A stretch of DNA of 64,000 nucleotides from positions 1-64,000 of the forward strand of contig CBDCLS010000001.1 in assembly GCA_965218775.1 (NCBI GenBank). Reading direction: 5' to 3'. A program made the position numbers and the translations under genes. Positions 49,942 to 58,397 of the stretch are shown here, in pieces (the first letter of the stretch is position 1; every line of letters begins with the position of its first letter). Below the pieces are notes generated by a model. The model did not search any database. It worked only from the letters and a program-made list of their open reading frames with translations, and was not told the origin of the DNA. Source of the stretch: CAUZIZ01 sp965218775 (GTDB lineage: Bacteria > Acidobacteriota > UBA6911 > RPQK01 > JAJDTT01).

Positions 49942-52900
49942 TCACGCTCGCTTTCGGAGCATCTTCACCGTCAACTCCCTTCCCTCCAACGCCAGGCTAA
50001 AAAGGGTTGGGATAAGCACCAGGGTAAACACGGTGGACACCATCAGGCCGCCCAGGACCACGCTGCCGAGACCGCGATAGAGTTCACTCCCTGCGCCCGG
50101 GAAGAGTACCAGTGGAGCGAGGCCAAATACGGTGGTCGTGGTGGTCATGAAGATGGGACGAATCCGCGTACTGATGGCTCTCAGGATCGACTCATTGGCC
50201 GAGAGTCCGTCAAAGCGGAGGTGATTGAGCGACTGATGAACGATGAGGATAGCGTTGTTGACTACGGTGCCCACCAGAATGATGAAACCCAACATCGTTA
50301 GCACGTCCAGCGTCTGGGGGGGCTGCCCCTGGAACCAGAGATACACACCTAGCAACCTCAGGCCTAGAATTCCTCCTACCGCGCCCAGCGGCACACTCAG
50401 GATTATCACCAGCGGGTAGAGCCACGATTCGAACAGTGCGGCCATCAACAGGTAGGTGATCAACAAAGCAAAGAAGAGGTTCCAGCGCATCGCCTGCCAG
50501 GTGTCCTGCAATTTATCTGCGGTCCCACTCAAGCTGATCAGAATCTCTCGCCCGATAGACTCGCGCTCCCGCAGGGGATCGAGGATTCCCTCATTGATGA
50601 GATCGATTGCTTCTTCGAGCGCCACTGCAGGGGGTGGAATCACTCGAATTGTGATGGCACGCAACCGTTCGCGGTGATTGATCTGTTCGGGACCGTAGCT
50701 GATATCGATGTGAGCAAGCGAGTCCAGCCGAACGGGAGCACGAACCTCGGGAGTCGCCACGTAGAGGCCCTTCAGGTCCTGGGTCCGGCCTTCGTAGTTC
50801 GGATTCCCTATGAGGGTCAGGTCTACCCGCTGGCCACCGACGAAATAGTCGGCCGCATAGGCCCCATCGACCAGTGCGTCGACCACATAGCCCAGATCTC
50901 GGGCGCTCACACCCATGTCCTTGGACTGAACCAGCTTGGGCGATACGTGCACCTCAGGAGAAGACAGGTCCAGGCTTGGAATGGGGCGAGCCTGGGAGTC
51001 GGGAATTACCTGTCCGACCTGGGCCAGGATTTCCTTACCAAGCTCCACCAGTGGTATCAGCTCTGGCCCGGAGATTTCGATATCGATATTCCGACCGACC
51101 GTGAGCCCGCGTTGGAAGAGACTACTCTGATTGGCCACGATAATGGTCCCCGGCAACTTGTCCTGCAGGCTGCGCACCAACGGAATGAGCTCGCCAGCCC
51201 GGGTGGGGTCTGCCGATCTCAAGCCCAGGAAGGCCTCCCGGCGTCGCGCCACATAGAAAAAATCGTGGATGGCAGGATAGTCGAGCTGCTGAGCCTCTTC
51301 GGATTCGGGATCTATGTCCCAGTACTTTCTGAGCGCGTCTTCGACGCTCTGTCCCATTGCCATGACACGGTCTGCATGGTATCCCGGGGGTGGCATCAAG
51401 AGACCGATCACCAGATTTCGGTTGCCACTGGGCAAGTACTCGATCTTGGGCCAGAACAGGAAAGTCAACAGTGCTGCCAGGCCAACCAGGACTCCGACAA
51501 CCGCAAAGCGTCGCCTCAGACCTCCCTGAATCCAGCCATTTACCTGGATGACACGCCGCACAAACTCAGAACCCCACCGGTCCAAACGTGCCAGGAATCT
51601 ACCGATCCCAGCTGAGGACAGTCGCCCTGAGGGCGCCGTTTCCGAGCCCTCTCCGCCTTCTCGGAAAAGCCTGGAGGCGGAGGTAGGGATTACGGTCACG
51701 GAGATCAAGAGAGAAAGCCCTACGGCAGAACTGATCGCCAGAGCGATGTCACGAAAGAGCTGACCGGCTTCCTCCTGGACAAACAGAATCGGCAGGAACA
51801 CCGCCAAGGTGGTCAAAGTGGAGGCCACCACGGCCCCCCACACTTCCTTGGTTGCCCTCTCGGCTGCATCAAAGGGACTATGTCCCATCTGGTAGTGACG
51901 GTAGATGTTCTCGAGCACTACGACGGCGTTGTCGACCAGCATCCCGACGGCGAATGCCAATCCGGCCAGGCTGATAACATTGAGAGACCGGCCCATCATA
52001 TGGAGCATCAAGAAGGATCCAATAATACTGGTGGGGATGGCCAATCCGATCACCAGGGTCGACCGACCGCTGCGCAGAAACACCAGGAGAACCAGGATCG
52101 TCAACAAACCTCCGACGACAATGTTCTGGTTGACCAGTCTGATCGCAGAATAGATGTAATCGGTCTCGTCGTAGACCTGAGTCAAGAGAAGACCTCGGTC
52201 TCGGAGAATGGTTTCGTTCAGAGTCTGGGTCTGGCGGCGCAGGCCCTTCATGACTTCCAGGACGTTGGCGCTGGTCTCTCGCTGTGCATTGATGGCCAGA
52301 CTGGCAGAGCCGAATCGACGAACGAATCCATCCGGCTTCTTATAGCCCAGGCGGATCCCTCCCGTTGCAACCACGTCGCGGATGTATACCGGTGCTCCAT
52401 CATGAATTGCCAAGACCTGCTCGGCGACTGCTTCGGGTGAACGAAACTGGCCAAGGGTGCGGACAACATAGCGGCGCTTTCCCTCCCAGAAGTCTCCTCC
52501 GGAGGTGTCTTTGTTCTGCTCCAGCAGTACTTGGCGCACCTCCTGCATCGTCAGCTGGCGGGCAGCCAGCTTGTGGGGATCCAGCACCACCTGGAATTCC
52601 ATTTCCCGCCCGCCCAGGACGTTCGAATTGGATACGCCGGGAACCCGCTCCAGTCGTGCCTCGATGACATCTTCGGCAAACTTTCGCAGCTTCGGGATGT
52701 CGATTCTGGGAGGCAGAAGCTCTGCGACTTCGGGACGACGGCGCGCCAATCTCCGCAATCGGAGCTCCGCCAAGCCTGGGTTGGGAGTGTCGAGAACCGC
52801 ATCCAGCTCTCTGGCCAGTTCGGATTCGGGATCGATGCGTCGGAGCTCTTCCTGAAAGGCCTCGATGGTCTCGCCCGGGGGCATGAGAGCGCTGAGGATG

Positions 52901-53319
52901 AACCAGGCAATAGCACGATCAGACGCGCTCGACGTACTGATCACAGGTTCATCCGCATTCTCGGGATATTCCGGCACTTGAGACAGACGGCTGTTCACCT
53001 TGAGCAGCGCTTCATCCATGTCAATGCCCACCAGGAACTCGAGGTTGATACGCGCCAACGAGTCCTGGCTCTCGGAACTCATCTTGGTGACGCCCTCGAC
53101 GCCTTGCAGCTGCTCTTCCTGTTCCTGGACAATCTCAAGCTCGACTTCCTGAGGGCTCGCTCCGGGCCAGCGAGTCTGAACCGTGATGGTGGGTATCTCG
53201 ACCTCCGGCGTCAGCTGCATCGGCATCCGAACTAGAGAGATCAATCCGAAGAGCGCCAGAAGAAGCACTCCCACAGCGATCTTGATTGGGTTCTGGAGAA
53301 AAGCTTTGATGGGATGCAT
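49942..53319 (-). CDS. RND-family multidrug/solute efflux transporter (HAE1-type inner-membrane pump)
   Basis: From ATG 53319 the product has ~1125 residues, the length of AcrB-like pumps. An N-terminal helix (NPIKIAVGVLLLALFGLISL) leads to the porter domain (ITVQTRWPGASPQEVELEIV; ITKM-like GVTKMSSESQDSLARI), then TM helices with the proton-relay block FAVGMLVDNAVVVLENIYRH and GAVVASTLTTLAVFLPILFV, and a second half with LFALLITYLLMAALFESWLY and GFIILVGTVVNNAILIVHQS. A central loop is somewhat longer than usual. It lies 100 bp from the matching adaptor gene on the same strand. No TolC-type outer-membrane gene is adjacent. Confidence 0.92.
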   Translation of the reverse strand: MHPIKAFLQNPIKIAVGVLLLALFGLISLVRMPMQLTPEVEIPTITVQTRWPGASPQEVELEIVQEQEEQLQGVEGVTKMSSESQDSLARINLEFLVGIDMDEALLKVNSRLSQVPEYPENADEPVISTSSASDRAIAWFILSALMPPGETIEAFQEELRRIDPESELARELDAVLDTPNPGLAELRLRRLARRRPEVAELLPPRIDIPKLRKFAEDVIEARLERVPGVSNSNVLGGREMEFQVVLDPHKLAARQLTMQEVRQVLLEQNKDTSGGDFWEGKRRYVVRTLGQFRSPEAVAEQVLAIHDGAPVYIRDVVATGGIRLGYKKPDGFVRRFGSASLAINAQRETSANVLEVMKGLRRQTQTLNETILRDRGLLLTQVYDETDYIYSAIRLVNQNIVVGGLLTILVLLVFLRSGRSTLVIGLAIPTSIIGSFLMLHMMGRSLNVISLAGLAFAVGMLVDNAVVVLENIYRHYQMGHSPFDAAERATKEVWGAVVASTLTTLAVFLPILFVQEEAGQLFRDIALAISSAVGLSLLISVTVIPTSASRLFREGGEGSETAPSGRLSSAGIGRFLARLDRWGSEFVRRVIQVNGWIQGGLRRRFAVVGVLVGLAALLTFLFWPKIEYLPSGNRNLVIGLLMPPPGYHADRVMAMGQSVEDALRKYWDIDPESEEAQQLDYPAIHDFFYVARRREAFLGLRSADPTRAGELIPLVRSLQDKLPGTIIVANQSSLFQRGLTVGRNIDIEISGPELIPLVELGKEILAQVGQVIPDSQARPIPSLDLSSPEVHVSPKLVQSKDMGVSARDLGYVVDALVDGAYAADYFVGGQRVDLTLIGNPNYEGRTQDLKGLYVATPEVRAPVRLDSLAHIDISYGPEQINHRERLRAITIRVIPPPAVALEEAIDLINEGILDPLRERESIGREILISLSGTADKLQDTWQAMRWNLFFALLITYLLMAALFESWLYPLVIILSVPLGAVGGILGLRLLGVYLWFQGQPPQTLDVLTMLGFIILVGTVVNNAILIVHQSLNHLRFDGLSANESILRAISTRIRPIFMTTTTTVFGLAPLVLFPGAGSELYRGLGSVVLGGLMVSTVFTLVLIPTLFSLALEGRELTVKMLRKRA

Positions 53320-53416
53320 AGCTAATTGCTGACCGGGCAAAGGGAGCCGCGACCATCAGGGAGAGGGCCCTATGAGTGAATCTTCTCAGCGCATTTCGCT
53401 TATATTCGAAATCGCC

Positions 53417-54766
53417 TCAGTCCTCCTCTGGCTCCACTCTCACGATTCTGACCAGGGCGCCTGGACGCAGTCTTTCATTACCTTCAACCACAACCTGGTC
53501 ACCCTCCCTCAACTTGCCGATAACCTGAATCAGCCCCCCGTCCGCCACGCCAATCTCCACGTCGACCGGGTGAGCTGTAGTCTCCTTGGTCTCTGCATCG
53601 TTCTTGAGAACAAACACACGTGGCGTCCGTCCTCCTAGAACCAGGGCGTTTTTGGGAACAAGCAAGGAAGAGTGTGGCTTGCCGACTGCCAACAACACCC
53701 GGGCCAGCATGCCGGCCTTCAGCAGGTGGCCACTGCCCTGACGTGGGTTGTCGACTCGGAGCTTCACTGGGAACGTTCGCGAGCGTAGGTCGGCCTGAGG
53801 GACGATTCGTACCACCCTTCCCTGCAGCGGCCGCTCCAACTCTTCGAGAATCTTTCCATTCAGTGCTTCTAGCTCTACCGGCTGGATCGTCCCCACCTCA
53901 AGGTAGGGTATGTAGATTTCCGGAATCGAGATCTCGATTTCTACGGGGTCCAGCTCGACTACATCGACTACTGGATCTCCCCGGCGAATCCAGGCCCCTA
54001 TCTCGGTGTGCTTCTTGACCACATAACCATCGAAGGGCGCCCGGATGGTGTGCTTTCCGATAAGATCCTGAATACGTCGAATCTCCTCCTCTTGGGAACG
54101 CACCAGGGCTCTGGCTCGTGCGATCCTTTCTGGTCGAGGTCCCTGTACGGCCAGGTCGTACGCAGCCTGGGCACCCAGATGACTCTGTTCTGCGGCAAGC
54201 CAGGACGAGGTCGCTTCATCCAACTCATCCTGGGATACGGTGCCACTCTCGAAGAGCGATTTCATGCGCTTGTATTGGGAACGAGAGTACTCCATCATGG
54301 CCTGGGCATCGAGGACCCGGGCCTTGGCCTGAGCAATCTCCTGGGGCAGGGATCCATGCTCTAACTCAGCCAGTCCCTGCTCACGGACATCCAGTTGAGC
54401 TCGGGCAGCCGAGAGCTCGATCTCCAAGGTCTTGGAGCGCAGTCGTGCCACCGGATCACCTTTCCGAACTTCCTCTCCGTCGTTGACGAGGAGCTGGCGA
54501 ACTCGCCCATCCGCGCCGCTACCAACGACGGTTCGCCGAGCAGGTATCACGCTGCCAATAAAGGTCTCGCCCACGGTCACTTCACGCTCGACAACAGTCG
54601 AGACCACAACGGGCACACCGCCGCCCTGAGCCCACCCCGAGTGGGAGAGGAGCAGAACCAACAAGGTAAGGAGAGCAACGCTCATGGTGACCCGCAATCG
54701 CCGAAACGAGAGGCAAGCTAAAGTGACGGGATTGTTTCCTCCGAAAGTTTCCGCTGTGGCCCTCAT
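53417..54766 (-). CDS. RND efflux periplasmic adaptor (membrane-fusion protein)
   Basis: The 449-residue product has an N-terminal membrane segment (SVALLTLLVLLLSHSGWAQG) that may be a signal anchor, then the barrel-sandwich hybrid half (VVERE...VTVGETFIGSVIPARRTV; VNDGEEVRKGDPVARLRSKT), a long helical hairpin (IAQAKARVLDAQAMMEYSRS to SRSQYKRMKSLFESGTVSQD), the second half IRAPFDGYVVKKHTEIGAWI and beta-barrel/membrane-proximal domains (LLKAGMLARVLLAVGKPHSS, LREGDQVVVEGNERLRPGAL). An internal ATG at 54685 may be the real start. It should link the pump to an outer-membrane channel. Confidence 0.92.
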   Translation of the reverse strand: MRATAETFGGNNPVTLACLSFRRLRVTMSVALLTLLVLLLSHSGWAQGGGVPVVVSTVVEREVTVGETFIGSVIPARRTVVGSGADGRVRQLLVNDGEEVRKGDPVARLRSKTLEIELSAARAQLDVREQGLAELEHGSLPQEIAQAKARVLDAQAMMEYSRSQYKRMKSLFESGTVSQDELDEATSSWLAAEQSHLGAQAAYDLAVQGPRPERIARARALVRSQEEEIRRIQDLIGKHTIRAPFDGYVVKKHTEIGAWIRRGDPVVDVVELDPVEIEISIPEIYIPYLEVGTIQPVELEALNGKILEELERPLQGRVVRIVPQADLRSRTFPVKLRVDNPRQGSGHLLKAGMLARVLLAVGKPHSSLLVPKNALVLGGRTPRVFVLKNDAETKETTAHPVDVEIGVADGGLIQVIGKLREGDQVVVEGNERLRPGALVRIVRVEPEED

Positions 54767-54878
54767 CTTGCGAGCATAGTATCAGGTTGACTGGAGCTTC
54801 GTTGGTCCTGAGCTCAGCCCGTTGTCAGCTTGTTGCGAGTCTTCCAAAAGCTCGGGGGCGAGTCCGTGGGCAAGCGCT

Positions 54879-55700
54879 CTACTGTTCCAGAACACTCTTC
54901 AAGAACTCCCGGGTCCGGGAATGCTGGGGATGGGTAAAAATTACTTCTGGTAGCCCCGCTTCTACGATCCGTCCCGCTTCCAGGAAGACCACTCGATCGG
55001 CGATATCCTGAGCGAAACGCATGTGGTGGGTCACGATCAGCATCGTAATGTCGCTCTCCCGAGCCAATCTCCGCAACACATTCAGCACCTCGCCCACCAG
55101 CTCTGGATCCAACGCAGAGGTCACTTCGTCGAAAAGCATAATCCTGGGTCGCATCGCGAGAGCCCGGGCAATGGCGACACGCTGTTTCTGTCCTCCCGAA
55201 AGCTGCATGGGATAGGCGTCGACCTTGTCGGTCAGGCCGATCAGTTCCAGCAGCTCCAAGGCACGGCCACGAGCCTCTTCCCTGGACAACCCCAGAACTC
55301 TCACAGGCGCCTCGGTCAGATTTCGGAGAACGTTCATATGGGGAAACAGATTGAACTGCTGAAAGATCATGCCCACCTTGCGCCGAATCCTTCGCAAATG
55401 CGGTTCATCGGCCGGGACCTGTCGCCCTTTCCGCAGGGAGGTCCAGACGCTCTCCCCTTCGATCTGGATCTCTCCTGAATCGACCCTCTCCAGAGTCATC
55501 AGGAGGCGAAGTATCGTGGACTTTCCCGAACCGCTGGGGCCTATCAGAGCGACTTTTTCCGATGGCGCCGCGGCGAGATCGAGATCGTCCAGCACCAAAA
55601 GATTTCCATATGACTTACGGACCCGCTGCATGCTGAGGATCGGCTCGACTTCAAGGATTTGACTGGTCTCTTGGGACAAATCGTGCCTCCAGCTTTTCAA
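54879..55700 (-). CDS. ehuA: Amino-acid-type ABC transporter ATP-binding protein (EhuA-like)
   Basis: The 273-residue ATPase is of the GlnQ/HisP class: Walker A GPSGSGKSTILRLLMTLE, Q-loop VGMIFQQFNLFPHMNVLRNL, signature MQLSGGQKQRVAIARALAMR, Walker B IMLFDEVTSALDPELVGEVL and H-loop MLIVTHHMRFAQDIADRVVF. It powers uptake with the two permeases upstream. The annotated start overlaps ehuD by 50 bp; family members usually start just before MQRVRKSYG, so the first ~20 residues are uncertain. Confidence 0.88.
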   Translation of the reverse strand: MKSWRHDLSQETSQILEVEPILSMQRVRKSYGNLLVLDDLDLAAAPSEKVALIGPSGSGKSTILRLLMTLERVDSGEIQIEGESVWTSLRKGRQVPADEPHLRRIRRKVGMIFQQFNLFPHMNVLRNLTEAPVRVLGLSREEARGRALELLELIGLTDKVDAYPMQLSGGQKQRVAIARALAMRPRIMLFDEVTSALDPELVGEVLNVLRRLARESDITMLIVTHHMRFAQDIADRVVFLEAGRIVEAGLPEVIFTHPQHSRTREFLKSVLEQ

Positions 55701-56319
55701 CCAACCTGGTGGACAGCAGACTAGCTATCAAAAACAGGATACCCACTATCGTCAAAGGCTCGAGATAACGAAAGCTCTCGGCACCTATCAGCTTCGCTGT
55801 TTGCAGTAGCTCGCCGACCGTAATCGCCGCCAACACCGGAGTCTCCTTGAACATCGCCACCAGATAGTTGCCCAAAGCCGGGATCATGGGTGGAATCGCC
55901 TGCGGCAGGACTACTGACTTGTAGGTATCCAAACGGCTCAGATTCAGGGCCATGGCCGCCTCCCACTGACCTCTGGGAAGGTTGTCGATGCCCGCCCTGT
56001 ATACCTCAGCAGTATAGGAGCTGTAGTGGAGTCCCAGGGCAATCACACCGGTGACCAAAGGCGACCAGGTAATACCAAAGGACGGCAGCACATAGAAAAG
56101 GAAGTACACTTGAACCAACAGGGGAGTGCTCCGAATGAACTCAACCGTCCAGGTTACCGACCATGCAACCAAGCGACTGTTGGAACGCCGCAAGAGAGCC
56201 CAGACAAGACCGAGCTGCAGTGCAACAACCATTCCCAGAAGACTGGCCTGCACCGTCACGAGAAACGCAGAGAGCAAGGTTGGCAGGATCTCCAGGACCA
56301 GATTCCAGTCGAAATTCAC
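55651..56319 (-). CDS. ehuD: Amino-acid-type ABC transporter permease (EhuD-like)
   Basis: A GTG start at 56319 overlaps the stop of the upstream permease in a GTGA and gives 222 residues. The permease signature EAAMALNLSRLDTYKSVVLP and QAIPPMIPALGNYLVAMFKE forms the EAA coupling loop. About five hydrophobic helices are seen (LVLEILPTLLSAFLVTVQAS; GMVVALQLGLVWALLR and so on). A longer reading to 56592 lies over the other permease and has no family sequence. Confidence 0.88.
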   Translation of the reverse strand: MNFDWNLVLEILPTLLSAFLVTVQASLLGMVVALQLGLVWALLRRSNSRLVAWSVTWTVEFIRSTPLLVQVYFLFYVLPSFGITWSPLVTGVIALGLHYSSYTAEVYRAGIDNLPRGQWEAAMALNLSRLDTYKSVVLPQAIPPMIPALGNYLVAMFKETPVLAAITVGELLQTAKLIGAESFRYLEPLTIVGILFLIASLLSTRLVEKLEARFVPRDQSNP

Positions 56320-56984
56320 TTTACTCCACCGTAGTCCTGACCGATCGCGAGCCTCCGCTCCAAGCGTCTCATCCCGAATGTGATGGCCAGGGAGAGCAGA
56401 AAGTAGAGCAGCAGAATCAGACCGAAGATTTCTCCAGAACGAAGCATCGAGGTACGTAGTGTTTGTCCTCGGAACGTCAGCTCGCTCAGAGTGATGAGGG
56501 AGACCAGGGCGGTGCCCTTGAGCAGCTCGATAAGCAGGTTTCCAAACGGAGGAATCATGCTGAGTACCGCCTGTGGCAGAATGATGCGCCACAGGGTTTG
56601 TCGTTCGCTCAGATTCAGGGCTACGGCTGCCTCTCTCTGTTCCCGCGGTACGGACTGGATTGCTCCTCGCACGACCTCAGACCCGTAGGCTCCCACGTTC
56701 AGACCCAGCACCAGGATGCCAGCGACCATCGCGTCGAGGCTGATTCCAAATAGGGGTAAGGCGAAGTAGACCCAGAAGAGCTGCACCAGGGCAGATGTGC
56801 CACGGAAGATATCGACGTAGATTCTCGCCAACGAGCGCTGGAATCGACTACGTGAGAGACGGCCCAAACCTGCGATAAAGGCAGCCAAGAGCGCGACCAC
56901 CGACGCTCCCAGCGTGAGCTGAACGGTGACAACCACTCCAGATAACAGACCTGGCAGGAGATCTAGCGGTGGAGGCATGAGCAA
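56316..56984 (-). CDS. ehuC: Amino-acid-type ABC transporter permease (EhuC-like)
   Basis: The 222-residue protein has about five membrane helices (LLPGLLSGVVVTVQLTLGAS; GASVVALLAAFIAGLGRL) and the coupling loop EAAVALNLSERQTLWRIILP followed by QAVLSMIPPFGNLLIELLKG. With EhuD it forms the membrane channel. It lies 70 bp after the binding-protein gene and overlaps the next permease by 4 bp. Confidence 0.88.
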   Translation of the reverse strand: MLMPPPLDLLPGLLSGVVVTVQLTLGASVVALLAAFIAGLGRLSRSRFQRSLARIYVDIFRGTSALVQLFWVYFALPLFGISLDAMVAGILVLGLNVGAYGSEVVRGAIQSVPREQREAAVALNLSERQTLWRIILPQAVLSMIPPFGNLLIELLKGTALVSLITLSELTFRGQTLRTSMLRSGEIFGLILLLYFLLSLAITFGMRRLERRLAIGQDYGGVK

Positions 56985-57053
56985 TCCGGGTTAACGATTC
57001 CAATCGCCATGGGCGACACGGCCCGCTGCTCGGATCGGTCTACACCACAGCAT

Positions 57054-58034
57054 TCAGGGCTGCGAAGGGCGGCAGAGGTCTTCCCTGCTGACACCGGTTG
57101 GAAGCTCTGTCTCGGTGAATCCGAAGGCCTTAACCATCTCGAGATGTTGGTCTGTCCCGATGAACTTCTTCAGATGGCGATCGAACTCCTCCAGGAACTT
57201 AGCATCCTCCTTACGGAACCCGATTCCGCTGCAGAGACGGGTGGGCTCCCCGGGAATATTCGGGGAGTTGAAAGGCTGAGCCCTTTCCAGGTCGGGATCA
57301 TTGGCCTTCGCAAGCATATCCTTGTGTGCGGGAACCGGGCCCGCCAGGGCATCTACCCGGCCGGCCTGCAGTCCCGCGATCGCACTGGGTGCATCCGGAA
57401 AGATCAACATTCGATCCCGGGAGAGCCCCGCAGCGCGGGCGAAGCGAAGCTCGACCCCGCCCGAAACTACCGCCAGCCGGGCCTCTGTTCGCCTGGCCAC
57501 GTCCTCGTATCCATGGAGGTCGAGGGGATTCCCAGCCTTGACGATGAAGCCCTGGCCGATGCACGAAATCGGTTCTGAGAAATTGATCTCACGACATCGC
57601 GGTGGAATGATCCACATTCCCGCCGCAATGACGTCAAACCGGCCAGCCTTCAGTCCTGGGATCAACGAGGCGAACTCTGTGAGGACCCCCTCGAAGTCAG
57701 ACACCCCCATCTTCTTCAGTATGTGCCGTGTCACCTCAACCGACTCTCCGACGAGCTTGCCACTCTCGTTATCGTAGTAGGCGAAAGGGGCCTCATTGGC
57801 ATAACCGATGCGGACCACTCCGTCGAGACCAAGACCCTTTTGAGTACCTCCCTCAGAGCCACCTCCGGAACAGCCCGGCAGAATCAGAGCGGCCGCCAGC
57901 AGCGCCGCCGTCCTCCATCTTCCGTATCGGAAAGGCGATGAGGGTCGTGACCAGTACGACCTGGTCGAGATTGAGACCCGCCAGCTTGAAGGGGCAACAG
58001 TTGAAGTAGGCTTGCGGCGACGTCCTGGGAGCAT
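57054..58034 (-). CDS. ehuB: Ectoine/hydroxyectoine-type ABC transporter substrate-binding lipoprotein (EhuB-like), uncertain start
   Basis: The mature part matches EhuB closely by eye: GVVRIGYANEAPFAYYDNES, EVTRHILKKMGVSDFEGVLT, EFASLIPGLKAGRFDVIAAG, MWIIPPRCREINFSEPISCI and FIVKAGNPLDLHGYEDVARR. A lipoprotein signal (TAALLAAALILPGCSGGGS) precedes it. However, no ATG, GTG or TTG exists in frame just before that signal; the nearest, ATG 58034, would add ~50 unrelated residues. The original start may have been lost by mutation or a small frameshift. Ectoine family assignment is by resemblance; the cargo could be another zwitterionic amino acid. Confidence 0.8.
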   Translation of the reverse strand: MLPGRRRKPTSTVAPSSWRVSISTRSYWSRPSSPFRYGRWRTAALLAAALILPGCSGGGSEGGTQKGLGLDGVVRIGYANEAPFAYYDNESGKLVGESVEVTRHILKKMGVSDFEGVLTEFASLIPGLKAGRFDVIAAGMWIIPPRCREINFSEPISCIGQGFIVKAGNPLDLHGYEDVARRTEARLAVVSGGVELRFARAAGLSRDRMLIFPDAPSAIAGLQAGRVDALAGPVPAHKDMLAKANDPDLERAQPFNSPNIPGEPTRLCSGIGFRKEDAKFLEEFDRHLKKFIGTDQHLEMVKAFGFTETELPTGVSREDLCRPSQP

Positions 58035-58194
58035 TCGGAGACGTGCAGTGTACACGTCGGTCAAGAGCACGCGCAAGACGGTCCCTGATTCTTCCACTCC
58101 TCTGTAGGGAGCACAGCCCAGCGCAAGGACAAGCTGGATTGAACTTGTAGGAGCCCAGATTTGACCGTACAAACAGTGTCAGAGTAGATCGTCC

Positions 58195-58259
58195 CTGATC
58201 GGCCGCTTTCACCTGAGGCTGTGTGATAACTCGATATTCAGCCTCAGCGGCCTGATCAG
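58195..58259. repeat. Large bulged hairpin between the Ehu genes and the IS1182-type transposase
   Basis: CTGAGGCTG (58213-58221) pairs with CAGCCTCAG (58239-58247), and CTGATCGGCCGC (58195-58206) pairs with GCGGCCTGATCAG (58247-58259) at 12 of 13, with TTTCAC bulged out on one side. It lies in the ~360-bp stretch upstream of ehuB. It might be an operator or the remains of an element end. The rest of 58035-58397 shows nothing else. Confidence 0.55.
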
Positions 58260-58397
58260 ACCGCATCAGACGACTTGCCTTAGGATTTGATCGGGCTTTG
58301 GTTTGGGCAGGGACAGCCAGGGTTCGAGATTGTTCAGCCTTCAGATGAAGTTGAAGTCGTTCTGATTTGCTGGGTTTAAGGATTATAAGAGGGCTTA

